From Blasia pusilla (Eukaryota > Marchantiophyta > Marchantiopsida > Blasiales), in assembly GCA_050084515.1 (NCBI GenBank), contig CM114273.1, positions 39,122,001-39,186,000 on the forward strand: a stretch of DNA of 64,000 nt, written 5' to 3'. Shown in pieces: positions 22,701 to 33,499 of this stretch. Both the position numbers and the translations under genes were made by a program. Below the pieces are notes generated by a model. The model was not told the DNA's origin. It saw only the letters and a list, made by a program, of their open reading frames with translations, and did no database searches. Within the stretch, counting starts at the first letter, position 1. Each line of letters begins with the position of its first letter.

Positions 22701-24020
22701 TCGGATATTGGGAAGGACACGGAAATGTCCGTCGACTCTGGGCCTCGTCCGGCTCTAAAGCTGGAAAACATTTCACCGAATGTGTTCTTCACTCGCACAG
22801 GATTCATGAATAGGAAATATAAGTGCTTCTGCGTTCGATTTTCCCTATGAAAGTTAACATATGCATGCTCGTCACGACACACTCAGCTAAATTCTCTCCC
22901 ACAATCAAGAGCGTTTCAGTGAAGTAGATACTAGACTAGCAGGTCAGTAGTTGGGGGAATCTGTTAAGAAGAGCAGCTTTTGGCAGGTAGAGTAGCCTTA
23001 CCCATAAGCTGAAATGAGCACCGAGCCCAATCGCACAAACAAGAATGGTCACAGCATTATTCCAAGTGAGCGCTCGTGCTTGTTCTTGCGGTAGCATGCG
23101 TCTCCATTGCCAGATGCAGCAGGGTAGCATAGAGATTACTGACACTTGATGTCGCCAAGAGCCCAGCGCAAACGATCCTGCTCCTCGGATCTCCATTGAC
23201 TCCATAAGCTGAAATCATCGAACATCGAGCAAATTCGAATAATTCATCTCCAGATCTCAGATTGCGGAAGGCAAAGTACTCAGAATTAACGAGTAACTGA
23301 ATTTCTTAGGACTTCTACGCAATAATCAAAGCTGAAGATTGGATCCCAAATAGCGCTCGTCATTTCTGTCGCTCATCGAGCGGTAGCTGAATCACAGTAC
23401 ACAAAAGTCTTCCTTACAATCCTGAAAGCATGAGCGGCAGAATTGCCCAGACCCCGAAAGATATGGTAGATCAATCTGTGCTTTCAAAATTGAATAGAGA
23501 ACCTTCACCTGTGTTACAGTCTTGGAACCTTAGCTTTCGCTCTCGTAATAGCAGCTGAAGCGTCATGTGATCCGTATCAGTGCGCCAGAACACAGGACAG
23601 GGGGTTCCAAGGGACCCAAAAATTAAGGCGTCCAGCGGCCTGAGGAAAAATCCTCTCCTTGGAAAACCACGATGTAACAGATGTGCGTGATTTCTTTGCG
23701 TCCGAAGACTCGTAGACACTCTAGCGAATTCCATGAGAGGTCCTCTCTCTCTCTCTCTCTCTCTCTCCAAGAAACACCACGTACGTACTCGCTCTGTGAC
23801 TAGCACGGTGCTCCGCATTCATGGACACAGGCGAATACCAAAGAGTGCGTACCGGTCCAGATGTTCCACCCACTACTACGGCGCACGCAAGTAGGAGCAC
23901 GATGTACCATGGTTTCGAGCTCTTTAGAGTACTCTCAGACCGGAGCTCGTCCTTGTGGTCGACATTCCCGTCGGCCAGCTTTTCGTAATCTGCGTCGTGC
24001 GGATCGTCCTCCTTCGTCAT
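19747..24020 (-). CDS. EamA/DMT-type multispanning membrane transporter (five exons readable)
   Basis: Drug/metabolite transporter superfamily protein with two EamA repeats; such proteins move small metabolites across membranes, and the substrate cannot be told. Exons: 24020-23853 (start ATG, acidic cytosolic N-terminus MTKEDD, then TM1 LLLACAVVVGG), 23208-23002 (SWRHQ, CAIGLGAHFSLW), 20935-20665 (WSLDNTSLTHSLFLG, LLGVLLGVVGSTILA, CFAVYLMSG), 20194-20045 (LPVFVYLLPVNLGACLLLSIG, GLLGWL) and about 19951-19747 (GFNTTLGY, SMAMTLAPVLGS, GWLMGETT). Phases are 0, 0, 1, 1 and 2, with GT-AG borders that keep one frame; the exon 3/4 join needs the GTACGT donor, since the neighbouring GTAAGC donor would bring in a stop. 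About 334 residues are readable and roughly the last helix is missing. Introns are about 644, 2066, 470 and 93 bp. The gene looks intact up to exon 5. Confidence 0.8.
22292..22344. repeat. 21-bp hairpin inside transporter intron 2
   Basis: Arms 22292-22312 and 22324-22344 pair at 20 of 21 positions around an 11-base loop (arm core GGGATTCCATGCTATGCC). The hairpin lies in the 2-kb second intron of the transporter, so it would be transcribed with that pre-mRNA. The stem is shorter than most plant microRNA precursors, and there is no direct sign of a small RNA. Confidence 0.85.
23742..23767. repeat. (CT)n microsatellite in transporter intron 1
   Basis: A run of about 12 CT dinucleotides, absent from the other copy of the duplication, so it expanded or was lost after the duplication. 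Confidence 0.9.
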
Positions 24021-25215
24021 CACCCTATAAAACGCAACCGACTCGTTCAAATAAATCTGGGAGGAAATCCAAATCCAAAACTGTTGACCGTACAGTCCTG
24101 GACCCAGAGCCCCTGTGGACGCCGCACTGCAGAAGGAATGAACCCCCCGGACTTCTAACCTTTCACCACCTCGACTAAGAAATTCCAACAGAACATGATC
24201 ATCATGGTCAGCTCAAGGTCTCCCGCCCCACTCCACAGCGTTCGCGCTTCTTGGCGCGATGGCTCGGGGATGGACGTGCACAAGCACAGACCACAAGCAA
24301 GAATTGAGCAATGAGCATTCCACCAACACGAACTCCCAAAATTCTATGGGCGACAGCCTCTCAAGTCTGGATCCTCGGAGCGCTCGAGGGGCTGCGGCAG
24401 TTCACCACCGAGATGATGAGATCCACCCAGTCCGCACGAAACGGGGACCTGTGCTCTATTGTCACGAACAACCGAAATAAATAGTAGAGGAGAGAATTAT
24501 TCTAATGCCCCCAGCGGTCAATCATGAGCTAGTGAAACCCAGCCCCACATTAGGGTCTCCCGTGCCAACAAAAGAAGATCCAGTGGGCGAGGGAACGATC
24601 GCAGTTGCGATCGCGAAAGAGACCCCCAGCGCAACGTCGCCTCAGAAGGACACTCGATGCCAAAGAGTGTACGCAACGCAGACCACTGAGTGACCGAGCC
24701 CGCGACCACGTCATCCGCTCGATAGCGGGCCCTGGGCTGTTCGGGCATTTGAACTTTGAACTTTGAAGCATATCGAACACGTGCCCAGTAAGCACTAAAT
24801 ACATAATAGCAGGATTCCGATAGTTATCCTATCACCTATTCTTAGCGTTCCTTACGGATTGTGTCCATCATCTCCCTTCGAGAAGTGGGTTGTCCTTAAT
24901 CACTACGATATTTTATTGTAGACAACGGCTCTCCATAATTTTGCAGCACGCCCAGGCAAATAGACTTCTGCGGCCGGCTCAGGCGGTTGGAGACGCCAAT
25001 GCTAGAGGCCCGCTTAGTAGTAGTCATAATTCTGTAGGTGTTACTGATATTGTCTATGCTGTTGGTGATTTTGGTCGTTAGGGGGGAAGGCCCCATTCTT
25101 TCTGCTTGGGGCCGATTCTGGCCTCTTGACGTCTTCCTTTTTGGCTCTCTCTGCCTCCTCATTTGTATCGTGATGGGTTCCCCACCTTTTTTCATACATT
25201 TTTGATATTTCAAAA
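24021..25215. promoter_or_regulatory. Probable 5' flank of transporter gene; no motif defined
   Basis: This region directly upstream of the start codon is conserved in the left copy, which fits a promoter or 5' UTR carried along by the duplication. No TATA box at a convincing position can be singled out. An upstream in-frame extension of exon 1 (to 24188) is open here but looks untranslated. Confidence 0.3.
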
Positions 25216-25659
25216 AAAATTTCTAATAGGAACGTTTAGGAATATGAAGGATTTATGTGGCCCACTTACCCTTTCCTCCCGATTAGAGAAGATAAGAATT
25301 CGAAAGGCCTAGTACCGTATTTGTGCAATGTAAAATACTTTAAAACCATAAACACGTGGGTAGGTTAAATGGAGAGAGGAAAAAAATATGAGTGCTTTGT
25401 AAAGGCCGTGGAAAGGGTTCATATTGTATTATAGGGACGGATTTGATTGTAGGGTCATAAAAAGAAGAGAGTGCCAATGTAAATTTGGTCATTTCTATTA
25501 ATGATTTCTGAATTCTATCATATATTCATAATTTTACTTTGTTATCATGCACCTACATGTAGTAGGTTTATCCCCTATCCATTTGGTGACTTTCATCCCA
25601 AAAGTTGTTCAAGTTGAGTTAAATCTAGATCGGCTGGTAAAGAAAACATACAATGGAAT
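25216..25659. other. No gene seen
   Basis: AT-rich spacer right of the duplication; no frame or repeat recognised. Confidence 0.35.
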
Positions 25660-25810
25660 AGTTCACTTCATAGCTCACTTCTAAAGGGTGGCAATTTAGC
25701 TCCGTCACGTTTCAAGGTCTTCAAACCTGGCCCATCTAAGTTTTCCTTGAAACAATGCGCTACTTGAAAATCCCCAAATTTGAACATGGCGTGAGAAAAT
25801 GCCTTGGCTC

Positions 25811-26460
25811 CATAGTTGCACAAAAACAGACAAGTCCTTCCTAAGGGCGGACAAGTTTGGACATATCCGCGGACATGAGTTCCAAGAGGTGGGACCAAGA
25901 TTGCATGTGGACAAAGTCTGTATCCGTGGACATGTCCATTTCCGTGGACTCATGTCCATCATATGGAAGGACTTGTCCGTATGGGCTCCACCTTTCCCTT
26001 CTTTCTCATTCCCCTTACTTGTTTTTGTGTTCCATACTCGTTTCTTCCTCCCTCCACCTCCACTCCCTCCTCCCTCATTGCTCCTCTCATCCTTGCCTTG
26101 CCTTCCATTATGGATTAAAAGTATGGGTCCCATCTCTTGGAACCCATGTGAGTGGACATGTCGAGACTTGTCCGTCCATGTCTGTCCTAAGGAAGGATTT
26201 GTCCATTTTTGTGCAACCATGGGTGGGTCCCATCCATGGTTGTCCATAATGGAAGGCAAGGCAAGGATGAGTGGAGCAATGAGGGAGGAGGGGGTGGAGA
26301 TGGAGGGAGAAAGAAACAGGGGAGTATGGAACACCAAGGCAAGGGGAATGAGAAAGAAGGGAAAGGTGGGGCTCATATGGAAAAGTCCTTCCATAGGACG
26401 GACATAAGTCCACCGACATGGATATGTCCACGTACACAGACTTTGTCCACGTGCAACCTT
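25811..26460 (+). mobile_element. Mutator-like MITE, outer copy (interrupted)
   Basis: Left part 25811-25887 starts CATAGTTGCAC; the right part resumes at 26222-26231 and ends GTGCAACCTT at 26460. Together they reconstitute the family seen at 6694-7022. It interrupts the transposase-like frame between GYRYS and KAFSHAM. The flanking duplication is degenerate (a GAGC core on each side, minus strand). Confidence 0.8.
25897..26221 (-). mobile_element. Mutator-like MITE, inner copy nested in the outer copy
   Basis: This 325-bp inverted copy starts AAGATTGCATG and ends GTGCAACCATG. It is flanked by GGTGGGACC (25888-25896) and GGTGGGTCC (26222-26230), a 9-bp duplication matching at 8 of 9 bases. 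It is the same family inserted into itself in opposite orientation, which makes the locus near-palindromic and creates long but meaningless open frames on both strands. Confidence 0.85.
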
Positions 26461-28190
26461 GCTCTATTACTATACCGGTAACCCTTAGCCATCCTTTGCA
26501 AATTCTTAGCTACATCTCTTAAGAAGTCCCACAAACTTTCCTTACCACCAAATTTACCTGAGCTATGCCCATTTACTATGTTCCTAAGAAATAATCTCAA
26601 ATCTTTTCTATCTATTACTACTCCTAACATCTATTCTAGCTTCTTTCGCCCAGTACTTAGAGTGAAAATTGGAGATGTCTGCAGTGCTATGAGCCAACAT
26701 TGTCTCTTGAATGTGTTATTTAGATTGCCAATGTAATTCTTTGGCTCAATCTTTGTCAATTACTTTAACTTCATGTTTTTGTGAGTGGTCTTGCCTCCTC
26801 TTTGCACTATAGTTTCCGCTTCCTTGTGCACCCGGCCACGAAAATCATCTTCGTGCATTATAGAAACACAATAACTATAAGTGAGGTTCTCAAACCCCCG
26901 GCCCCATTAGACGAAAATTGTAAGCAAAACTTGTTCCTAAAATATCCTTGTATATTGACTATAGACCTGCTAGTACGATTCAAAACTTGCGCTCAAGAAG
27001 AAAGGATTCAATCCCAAACTAATTCAATCCCAAACTTTTCCTCCCTCTTGATCATCTAGTATACCTTTCACTTGCATTTGACTCTCTCGTCCACTTGACC
27101 TCTGGCTCCCACAATCCCCAGCAAAGTAAACTCAGCCCAAAATCAATGGACTAATCAAATCCACCTTTGTCAAGACTGCTTCTTGCCTTCGAGCTATCCT
27201 CTTTCAAGAATTTCAATATGGAATCTTGAGATGGATACAAATCCCTAGCATCTGGCTTCCTTGGTCTTCCTTTCTTCCCACACCTTTGTGCAAGTTGGTC
27301 AGTGGTGACTCTTGACTCAAGAACATCCCTCTGATCATGATGGACCAAGTTTTGTCGCAAATTATGCTCCAAATTGGCCTTCTAATGGCACATGTCCGTG
27401 TGCAACTTGCCACAAACTATACATCGCACTTTTAATATGAATGACTTTTTTGCATATATTGGATCAGTGGAACATGGTGTGACAGAGAGCACCTTTTCCT
27501 CCCCCCCTACGATTGTGTTCACTCTCTCAACTATTTCTTGTCCTCTAGCAATCTCCATTCCATAATCCCAATGGAGTTGTTGTACAAGGTCAGTGAGTGA
27601 TATTAATATACTAGAAAGACCTCACCTCCTACAGTAGTTTTCCTTGTGTTTCGGGTTCTATAGATGCTTAGTCTTGAAATTGCTAAAGCAATTTGATATG
27701 GATTTTAGAACCTAGGAATTTCGTGCATTGCAATAAGTCTCCCTACACTCTAGATATTCTAGATGACTTCTCACGTCTTTCCCCTCATCCCACGTTCTAA
27801 CTCTCCACTTATGATCACCAAATCCCTTAACCTTTACCCAAGAACACAACTTTAGCCACTCATCATTCCAACTCTTTGTTGTGGCCTCTGACATTAGAAG
27901 TACTCAAATGAGCCTGTGACAAGGATTGTACTAGCATGCTCTTGCTTTACCACAGGTTTTGTCCCCATCTCAGACCATGGAGTTGTGTGTACTATGGTAG
28001 ATATAGTAGCAACTAATGAGTGAGAGAACATAATAGTGTACCTCTGAAGGGCCGCGTAGGGTTCATTGGAAATCACTCCAAACTTTCCTCCTAGTTCACT
28101 AATCATAATTACCTTCTGAGAAATTTGTCTCACTCTTCCAAGTAGCCTTTTATCCCAGAAGAGGAAGTCAAAATCAAGCACTCTTGCACA

Positions 28191-28835
28191 TCTTATGCGG
28201 AAGTCAGCAAGCGTCTACCCTTCTTTGAAGATTAACACGCAAATTGGCACATCATCTTTCCCTTCCTTTTTTCTACTAATCTCACATTATTCAAACTAGG
28301 GTTTTCCATTTGGACTAGGAAGTATGACTCAAACGAAGGCCACATATCATGCAATTAAACCTATGATGGACCACAAGAATGCACAAAGGAGTCCACTCAT
28401 CCCTGTTTGACCCAACCTACAAACAGGGTAAAAAAACTCAGATGTGGCTGATGATGAACATCATTTTTTCAATTGCAATTACTTTAATAACACAAGGCAA
28501 GAGTTCCTTGATCTCGTTAAATAACCTCCCTTCAAATTCATTGATTTCATGGCTAATAATTACCATATTCGAATTGTAGAATTTTTACATAGATATGTAA
28601 AAGCTATGAATATGATGTCGTAGCACCCTCCACACCTCTAACACTAGCTACATTTGAAAGTGCTCAATACGAAAAGTTGTGGATACGAGTAATGTTGTTG
28701 CTTTAAGTGTTGCCTTGATGCACAGAATGCTCGTGACTTGATTGTTCAATCCCGTGCTCCTATTGCTGATGCATCCCTCATTTTCTCCTCTTCGGAAATA
28801 CTTTCCATTCCCTACCATTCAATCCCCATCAAAGT

Positions 28836-28837
<2 letters not shown>
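28191..28837. other. No gene seen
   Basis: Continuation of low-complexity and unassigned sequence upstream of the transposase-like remnant; nothing recognised. Confidence 0.3.

Positions 28838-28908
<71 letters not shown>
28838..28908. repeat. (GA)n microsatellite
   Basis: About 35 uninterrupted AG/GA dinucleotides. Confidence 0.95.
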
Positions 28909-28910
<2 letters not shown>

Positions 28911-31445
28911 TTGTATGACTACCGTTATAGACATCCACATAAGATTTTCACAAAGTACTCAAGAGCAAAAGCACAAATGAAAAGGACTGTAAAATAGCCG
29001 AGGGCAATGAGTGACATCTTACGGATTGAATAAACGAAGGTTTACGCGAAGAAGGCAACCATAGCACATCATCGAGATACATACGCTAAATACCAACTAT
29101 TAGAAGTAATTCAAATTTACAAACGACTTATGGTGACAAATAACAGCAAGTAAGAATGCCCGTGTGATGCATCGGCATCTAAATATTGTGGAAAACTACT
29201 AAACAAGCATAATTGGTGGAAAACGGCTCTCACACACACACCACCATGGAGAACAAAATTTGCAATGAGAGAATGAGTAGAGGCTGGTCCTCTTCTCAAT
29301 TATATAGGATATGTACAAGCAACCGTAACCCTACCCTACCCTTAACCATAGTCTTGAGTTAGATTTAACTATGATTAACTAACCCTAGTTAAGATAATCG
29401 TGCTTAACTAACTAACCAAGATTAAGCTTCCCTACTTCGTGTGAGTACCAAATGTAGCAATTCAGGTGTCTCATGAGCTTGACTGTAACTCAATCTTCAA
29501 TAAATATAGTATAGCTCCCTCTCTCTCCCGAACTCCTATATCTTTATGGAGCCACTAATACACCATCCCTTCTAAACTCCTCTCTCCCTTTGTGCAACTT
29601 CGGCCTAGATCTCTCTCAATGCCGCTCAGGAGGGAGTTTGACCCCTCTCTCTTCCTCTCTCCATAACATTAGCACTTCTCTCCCTCTTGAATTCCTCTCT
29701 CTCCCTCTCAAACTCCTCTCTCTCCCTCTATGTAGCTTGAGCCTAGATCTTGGGGTGAGTTTGGAAAATTTTGTTGTTCTCAAGATTTGGAGACGATGAC
29801 TATAAAAAAATGTTCCCAAAAAAATCTCCGCATCCGAATATGATCATGGATCGTTTCCTGTCACTACGACACTTAGTTTGAGGGGGGATCCCCCTTCCTC
29901 TAGGGACTTGTCATGTGAGGGGAGTCTCTGGACTCAAGGAATGGTGTAAGAATAGAACTTTGGTTTCAAAGGCCAACACCATAGTTATAGCTCCCAAATC
30001 CAAATACCTAGGGAACCTCTTGCTCTCTTCTTGGAAAATTTAATAGTGTTGGAGCAGTCGTAGTATGTAGGGTCTTTTGGATGATTGGATTGAAGGCAAA
30101 TACCTGCGTTGAACTCTTGTCTAAAGTTCTAAAAGGATTCAAATCGCTGCATCAAATTCACGAAAGTTGATCTACAGTAATTCCGGCGTCTTGCATTCGT
30201 AATAGAGAGAAATAAAAAATTGCAGTTGCCTTCATGTATTGGTGTCTTATCGGATGCCGGATCCCTTATTCATAATCTATGCCAAAGATTGGCAATCTCA
30301 ACAACCGGAAGGCACAACTATGGTGGAGAGTATTTACAAGGCTTGGAGGTTCCCATATATGGACAGTCCTTGAAGGGTCTGTAGTAGTAAGGCTTCAAAT
30401 CTCTCTCTTGCAAGCTTTTTGGCATAGATGCACAGCTAATCAGTAATCATTGTGCATCTTTGGCCAACCTAGCTTTGGATGATTTCTCGAATTGTGTTAG
30501 CTCTATATGGTTGAAATTGTTTCGTATTCGTGGTATGCAGAAGTATTTCTCTAACTCTGAGTGAGGATAGGGCTGTAGAACCGTGTATTTGTGTTCAAGG
30601 GGATGATCTCCAAGTCATGGTCCTCGAGAGAAATTGGCCAATTTTATGGAGGTATTTATATTTTACTTCAAGAATTAGGCAAGACTAGGATAATACATGG
30701 AATACAACTTTTGTTGAGCATCACATAGTAACACCAGAATCTTACAAACAAATGTACTAATTGTACCTATTCTACTCAAAGAGAGCAGTTTAATCACATC
30801 CCTTGCCTTGGTGCAATACTATGTATGTATTTTCATCATATTTGCTCAATGGTTTGAAGTTCTCAACTATACTCATGATTACAAGGTTTCTCCTAGGAGA
30901 TACATCTATCTTGATGAGTCATGTGGCCCATGTCGATGCGGGAAATCTATTATTCCAATAAGAATGGAGATCTTCTTGAGCTCTTCTTCCACTTGCTACA
31001 CAAAGAATTGTAACCACTTTTGATCAATTGACTATGTAAAGGCTTGATCAACTCAAAGAGCTTATCTTTGAGAATTTGCACCAAATCTTATTTTCTAGCA
31101 TTTTCTCTCAAGGAACCTATGACACTCATCGAACTCACATGGAGGCATGTTTAGCTACAAGAGTTGGGACATAAATTACTATGGATCTTCTTTTCCATCC
31201 ATTTTATCTTGCTCAAAATATATTCTTAATAGCACTATAGCTATGCCTTGGACTTCCTCATCCTTCTCCCTTAGGTGTGCCTAGTAAATGTGTATGTGAT
31301 GAACACGTTGATGCAAAGGGTATCCATACTCTCCAATATGGACATGGTCAAGAATCAATGGGGGTGTAATTAGAGAGGCAATGAGTCATACCTTAGGGAA
31401 TACTATCAGGAGTAATTCTAAATTATGTCTTCGAGTACATAAGGA
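28909..31445. other. No gene seen (about 2.5 kb)
   Basis: Contains short frames only. At 29470-29760 there is a CTCTCTCCC-rich stretch with imperfect repeats. A hairpin-like GATGCCGATGCATCACACGGGCAT on the minus strand near 29157 resembles the Helitron end hairpins but lacks a clean CTRR. A few phrases near 31246-31300 recur near 60365, so part of this is a dispersed repeat. Confidence 0.3.
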
Positions 31446-32321
31446 TTCGAAACTCTTATTGACCTTATGTACACTCGCCATCATCCGGGTCCGAGTGTCA
31501 CCCAACAATGGAGCATTCTCTAGAATGTAAGTTGGAGCACGTGCCTGATGAACTTGAAGATGTCGTAACACCCGTAACATCTCCCAAAACAATCGAGACC
31601 TAGGGTTGTGTAATCCCTCACCACGACCAGCACGTGTATGACCTTGACATGGCCATCCAGCAATCATCAAATCCAAAAGACCAACCCTCTCAAGGTCTTG
31701 CGTCCCCAACAATGCAATGTGTGACGGCAAAGCACGCTGGTACCCACGAATAGCTGATGGCGGCAACAACTCATGATATCTCCGCATCAACTGACCAATA
31801 TGTCGGGATGAGACTCTCTAGGCCGTCTCATCTCACTCCACATACACGTATCTCCGCACAAGAATACCGGCCTGCAACAGTGCAGCCGAACCAGTGATAA
31901 TCCCACCAAAGAGATCTAACACACAAATGCCCTTCGGCGGATACTGCCATACAATGGGTGTAGTATCCAAAGGGGATAACCCAATTGGACCAGAAGTAGG
32001 AGTCTGCCGGGGGGCCTCATCTTCCTCGTGAGGTATAACAGCCTCACACCAAGCCTCCTGCACTAGGCGATCAGCCTTTTGCCGTAGTGCACCGCCTGAA
32101 CTCCAAAGTGGCACATCCAACGATGAGGATGCCACTGCTGCAAAACTAGGGACCTCCTCTACCTCCTCATGCAGAGGAGAATCCATAGCAGAAACATTAC
32201 CTTCCAAAAAGTCTCCTGGCCAAATGACTACTCCACTAAAACCAGCCACAGATGCTAACACCGTTGAGGAAGACCCTCTTGGTCGAGCCCCATAAATAGA
32301 TCTCACAGGAACTTGGCTCAT
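31446..32321 (-). pseudogene. Cytosine-5 DNA methyltransferase domain of element B (truncated)
   Basis: N-terminal linker 32321-31940 (conserved with C: PSFAAVASSS, PLW, DTTPIVW), then motif I VLDLFGGIITG (S-adenosylmethionine binding) and YVYVE. Two stops around 31825-31808 replace arginines of a DETARRVSSRH-like stretch. Then AIRGYQRALPSHI, DLERVGLLDLMIAGWPCQGH (motif IV; catalytic Cys codon at 31649-31647, intact), RSRLFWEMLRVL, and motif VI as ILENA instead of ENV. It ends after RTRMMASVHKV. The target-recognition region and motifs VIII-X are missing. Motif order is that of classical and DNMT3-type enzymes, not the rearranged order of plant DRM enzymes. It is not functional because it is truncated. 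Confidence 0.8.
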
Positions 32322-32363
32322 ACGTCCATCCCCAGACTACCAACCAGGTCTATAAGACCCTGT

Positions 32364-33272
32364 CTAAGTCCAGTAATCCATGTGAAAACCCATCGGGTAT
32401 AATACTGCCCCTCCAACTAGTATATCATACGACTCGGCTGATGTGACCACTGCAGGTACTCCCAACTGGGAGCTATCAGTCGCATGATCTGGTCTCAACT
32501 TTACAGAGAACTTCTCCCGTGGCCTGAATTGAGACCTATCATTGGCTCCTCCAAGTGATGTTTGAATCTGGAATGGGCAAGGCTCAAGCTTTGACCTCCG
32601 AATACCCAAACCAATACCTGCCACCTTTCCCAACATCAAAGGTTGGGCACCAGAGTCTAACAAGACTCTATCTGGTCTTGTAAGACTCACCAATCGAAAT
32701 ATCCCACTCGGGTTGTCCAACATACATACACCAGGTGTAAGCCTCTCACGATCAATGGCTGGCCAGGCTGGTAATGCATCCATCTTCGACGCTGCTGCCT
32801 GCCAAGTAGCACTGGTACTCAATGCTACACCTGACATAGAGGGTCGCTCCACCGCAACACCCTCATCCACCTCAACATGTGTAGCAGTAACACCCCCACG
32901 TTCATACAACGTGGCTGCTAGCTGAAATACAGGAGCTAAGTCAACTCCTAAAGCCATCAGCTCCGTGGCGGAAAACAATGGGGATCCCAACACTGAAGTC
33001 GCCATCCGCAATACTGCACTAGATGCTGCATCTGTGTCTACTACATGCGATGTAGATGCCTCAGTCCCCACTGTCGGCTCAATAGGTTGCGTAGGAACCA
33101 TGGATGGAGTCCTAAGCACCTCTGACAACAAGAATGACTGGGGAAGCCTAGCCTGCCTCCCAGCCTCACCCCTCTGTGGGTCCAACTCCACAGTAGCACC
33201 ACGTGGCTCTGACGCTCGAGTGGCTCCTTGCGTAACTGCAACTGATGCCTCAACCTGTGTTGCACTCGCCAT
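32364..33272 (-). pseudogene. Aspartic protease region of element B (open 302-codon frame)
   Basis: A single open frame. It begins with a linker of Thr/Ser/Ala-rich sequence (DPQRGEAGRQARLPQSF, SLFSATE-like and ATLYERGG motifs shared with C). The retropepsin domain follows: FRLVS, then VLLDSGAQPLMLGK with the catalytic Asp codon at 32657-32655 and an intact D-S-G triad, GLGIRRSKLEPCPF, QTSLGGAN and ESYDILVGGAVLYPMGF. In an intact element this would cleave the polyprotein. A stop ends the frame at 32364, just before the methyltransferase linker, so the two were presumably one frame before decay. It is classed as a pseudogene because the element is truncated. Confidence 0.75.
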
Positions 33273-33499
33273 ATAAGAGAGATCATCCTCTCCATAAGAG
33301 GTGGAAGCCCCTGCTCCTGAAGTTTATCTATGCTGTATACCAGCCATAGTAGCCAACTTATGCTCCAACTGCTCAATCTTGGCAGCCATAGCTGACTCTG
33401 TCGTAGTGGTAGGGGTAGCAACCGTAGGCTCTCCAACCACTCGTCCACCTCTACCACCTCGGCCTCTCGGAGCTACTCCACCACGGCCGCGGCCTGATC

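Larger units (their letters stand above)
22697..25215. repeat. Segmental duplication, right copy (partner 1-2600)
   Basis: Contains transporter exons 1-2, the intron between them and about 1.2 kb upstream, aligning with the left edge of the window in the same orientation. The right limit is near 25215, where the sequence enters an A-rich stretch. The left limit cannot be defined because the partner is cut by the window edge. Confidence 0.85.
25660..28190 (-). pseudogene. Decayed transposase-like reading frame, split by nested MITEs
   Basis: Minus-strand coding remnants read in order from 28181. First come 28181-27894 (GRVRQISQKVIMISELGGKFG) and 27894-27712. A following stretch at about 27590-27380 includes a possible zinc site CIVCGKLHTDMCH. 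Then 27372-27151 carries an AT-hook-like KKGRPRKP, and 26630-26461 reads GKFGGKESLWDFLRDVAKNLQ...GYRYS. The last frame continues on the far side of the MITE pair (25811-26460) as KAFSHAMFKFGDF...NLDGPGLKTLKRD to about 25668. The text resembles a plant DNA-transposon protein, but I cannot name the family with confidence. Many stops lie between the pieces. It could also be a host pseudogene. Confidence 0.35.

Noticed and set aside
25705-26407. Overlapping 229- and 202-codon frames on opposite strands
   Set aside because: Both are translations of the nested, palindromic MITE pair.
28838-28908. CRISPR-like or coding interpretation of the GA run
   Set aside because: A simple dinucleotide microsatellite in nuclear plant-type DNA; there are no spacers or frame.
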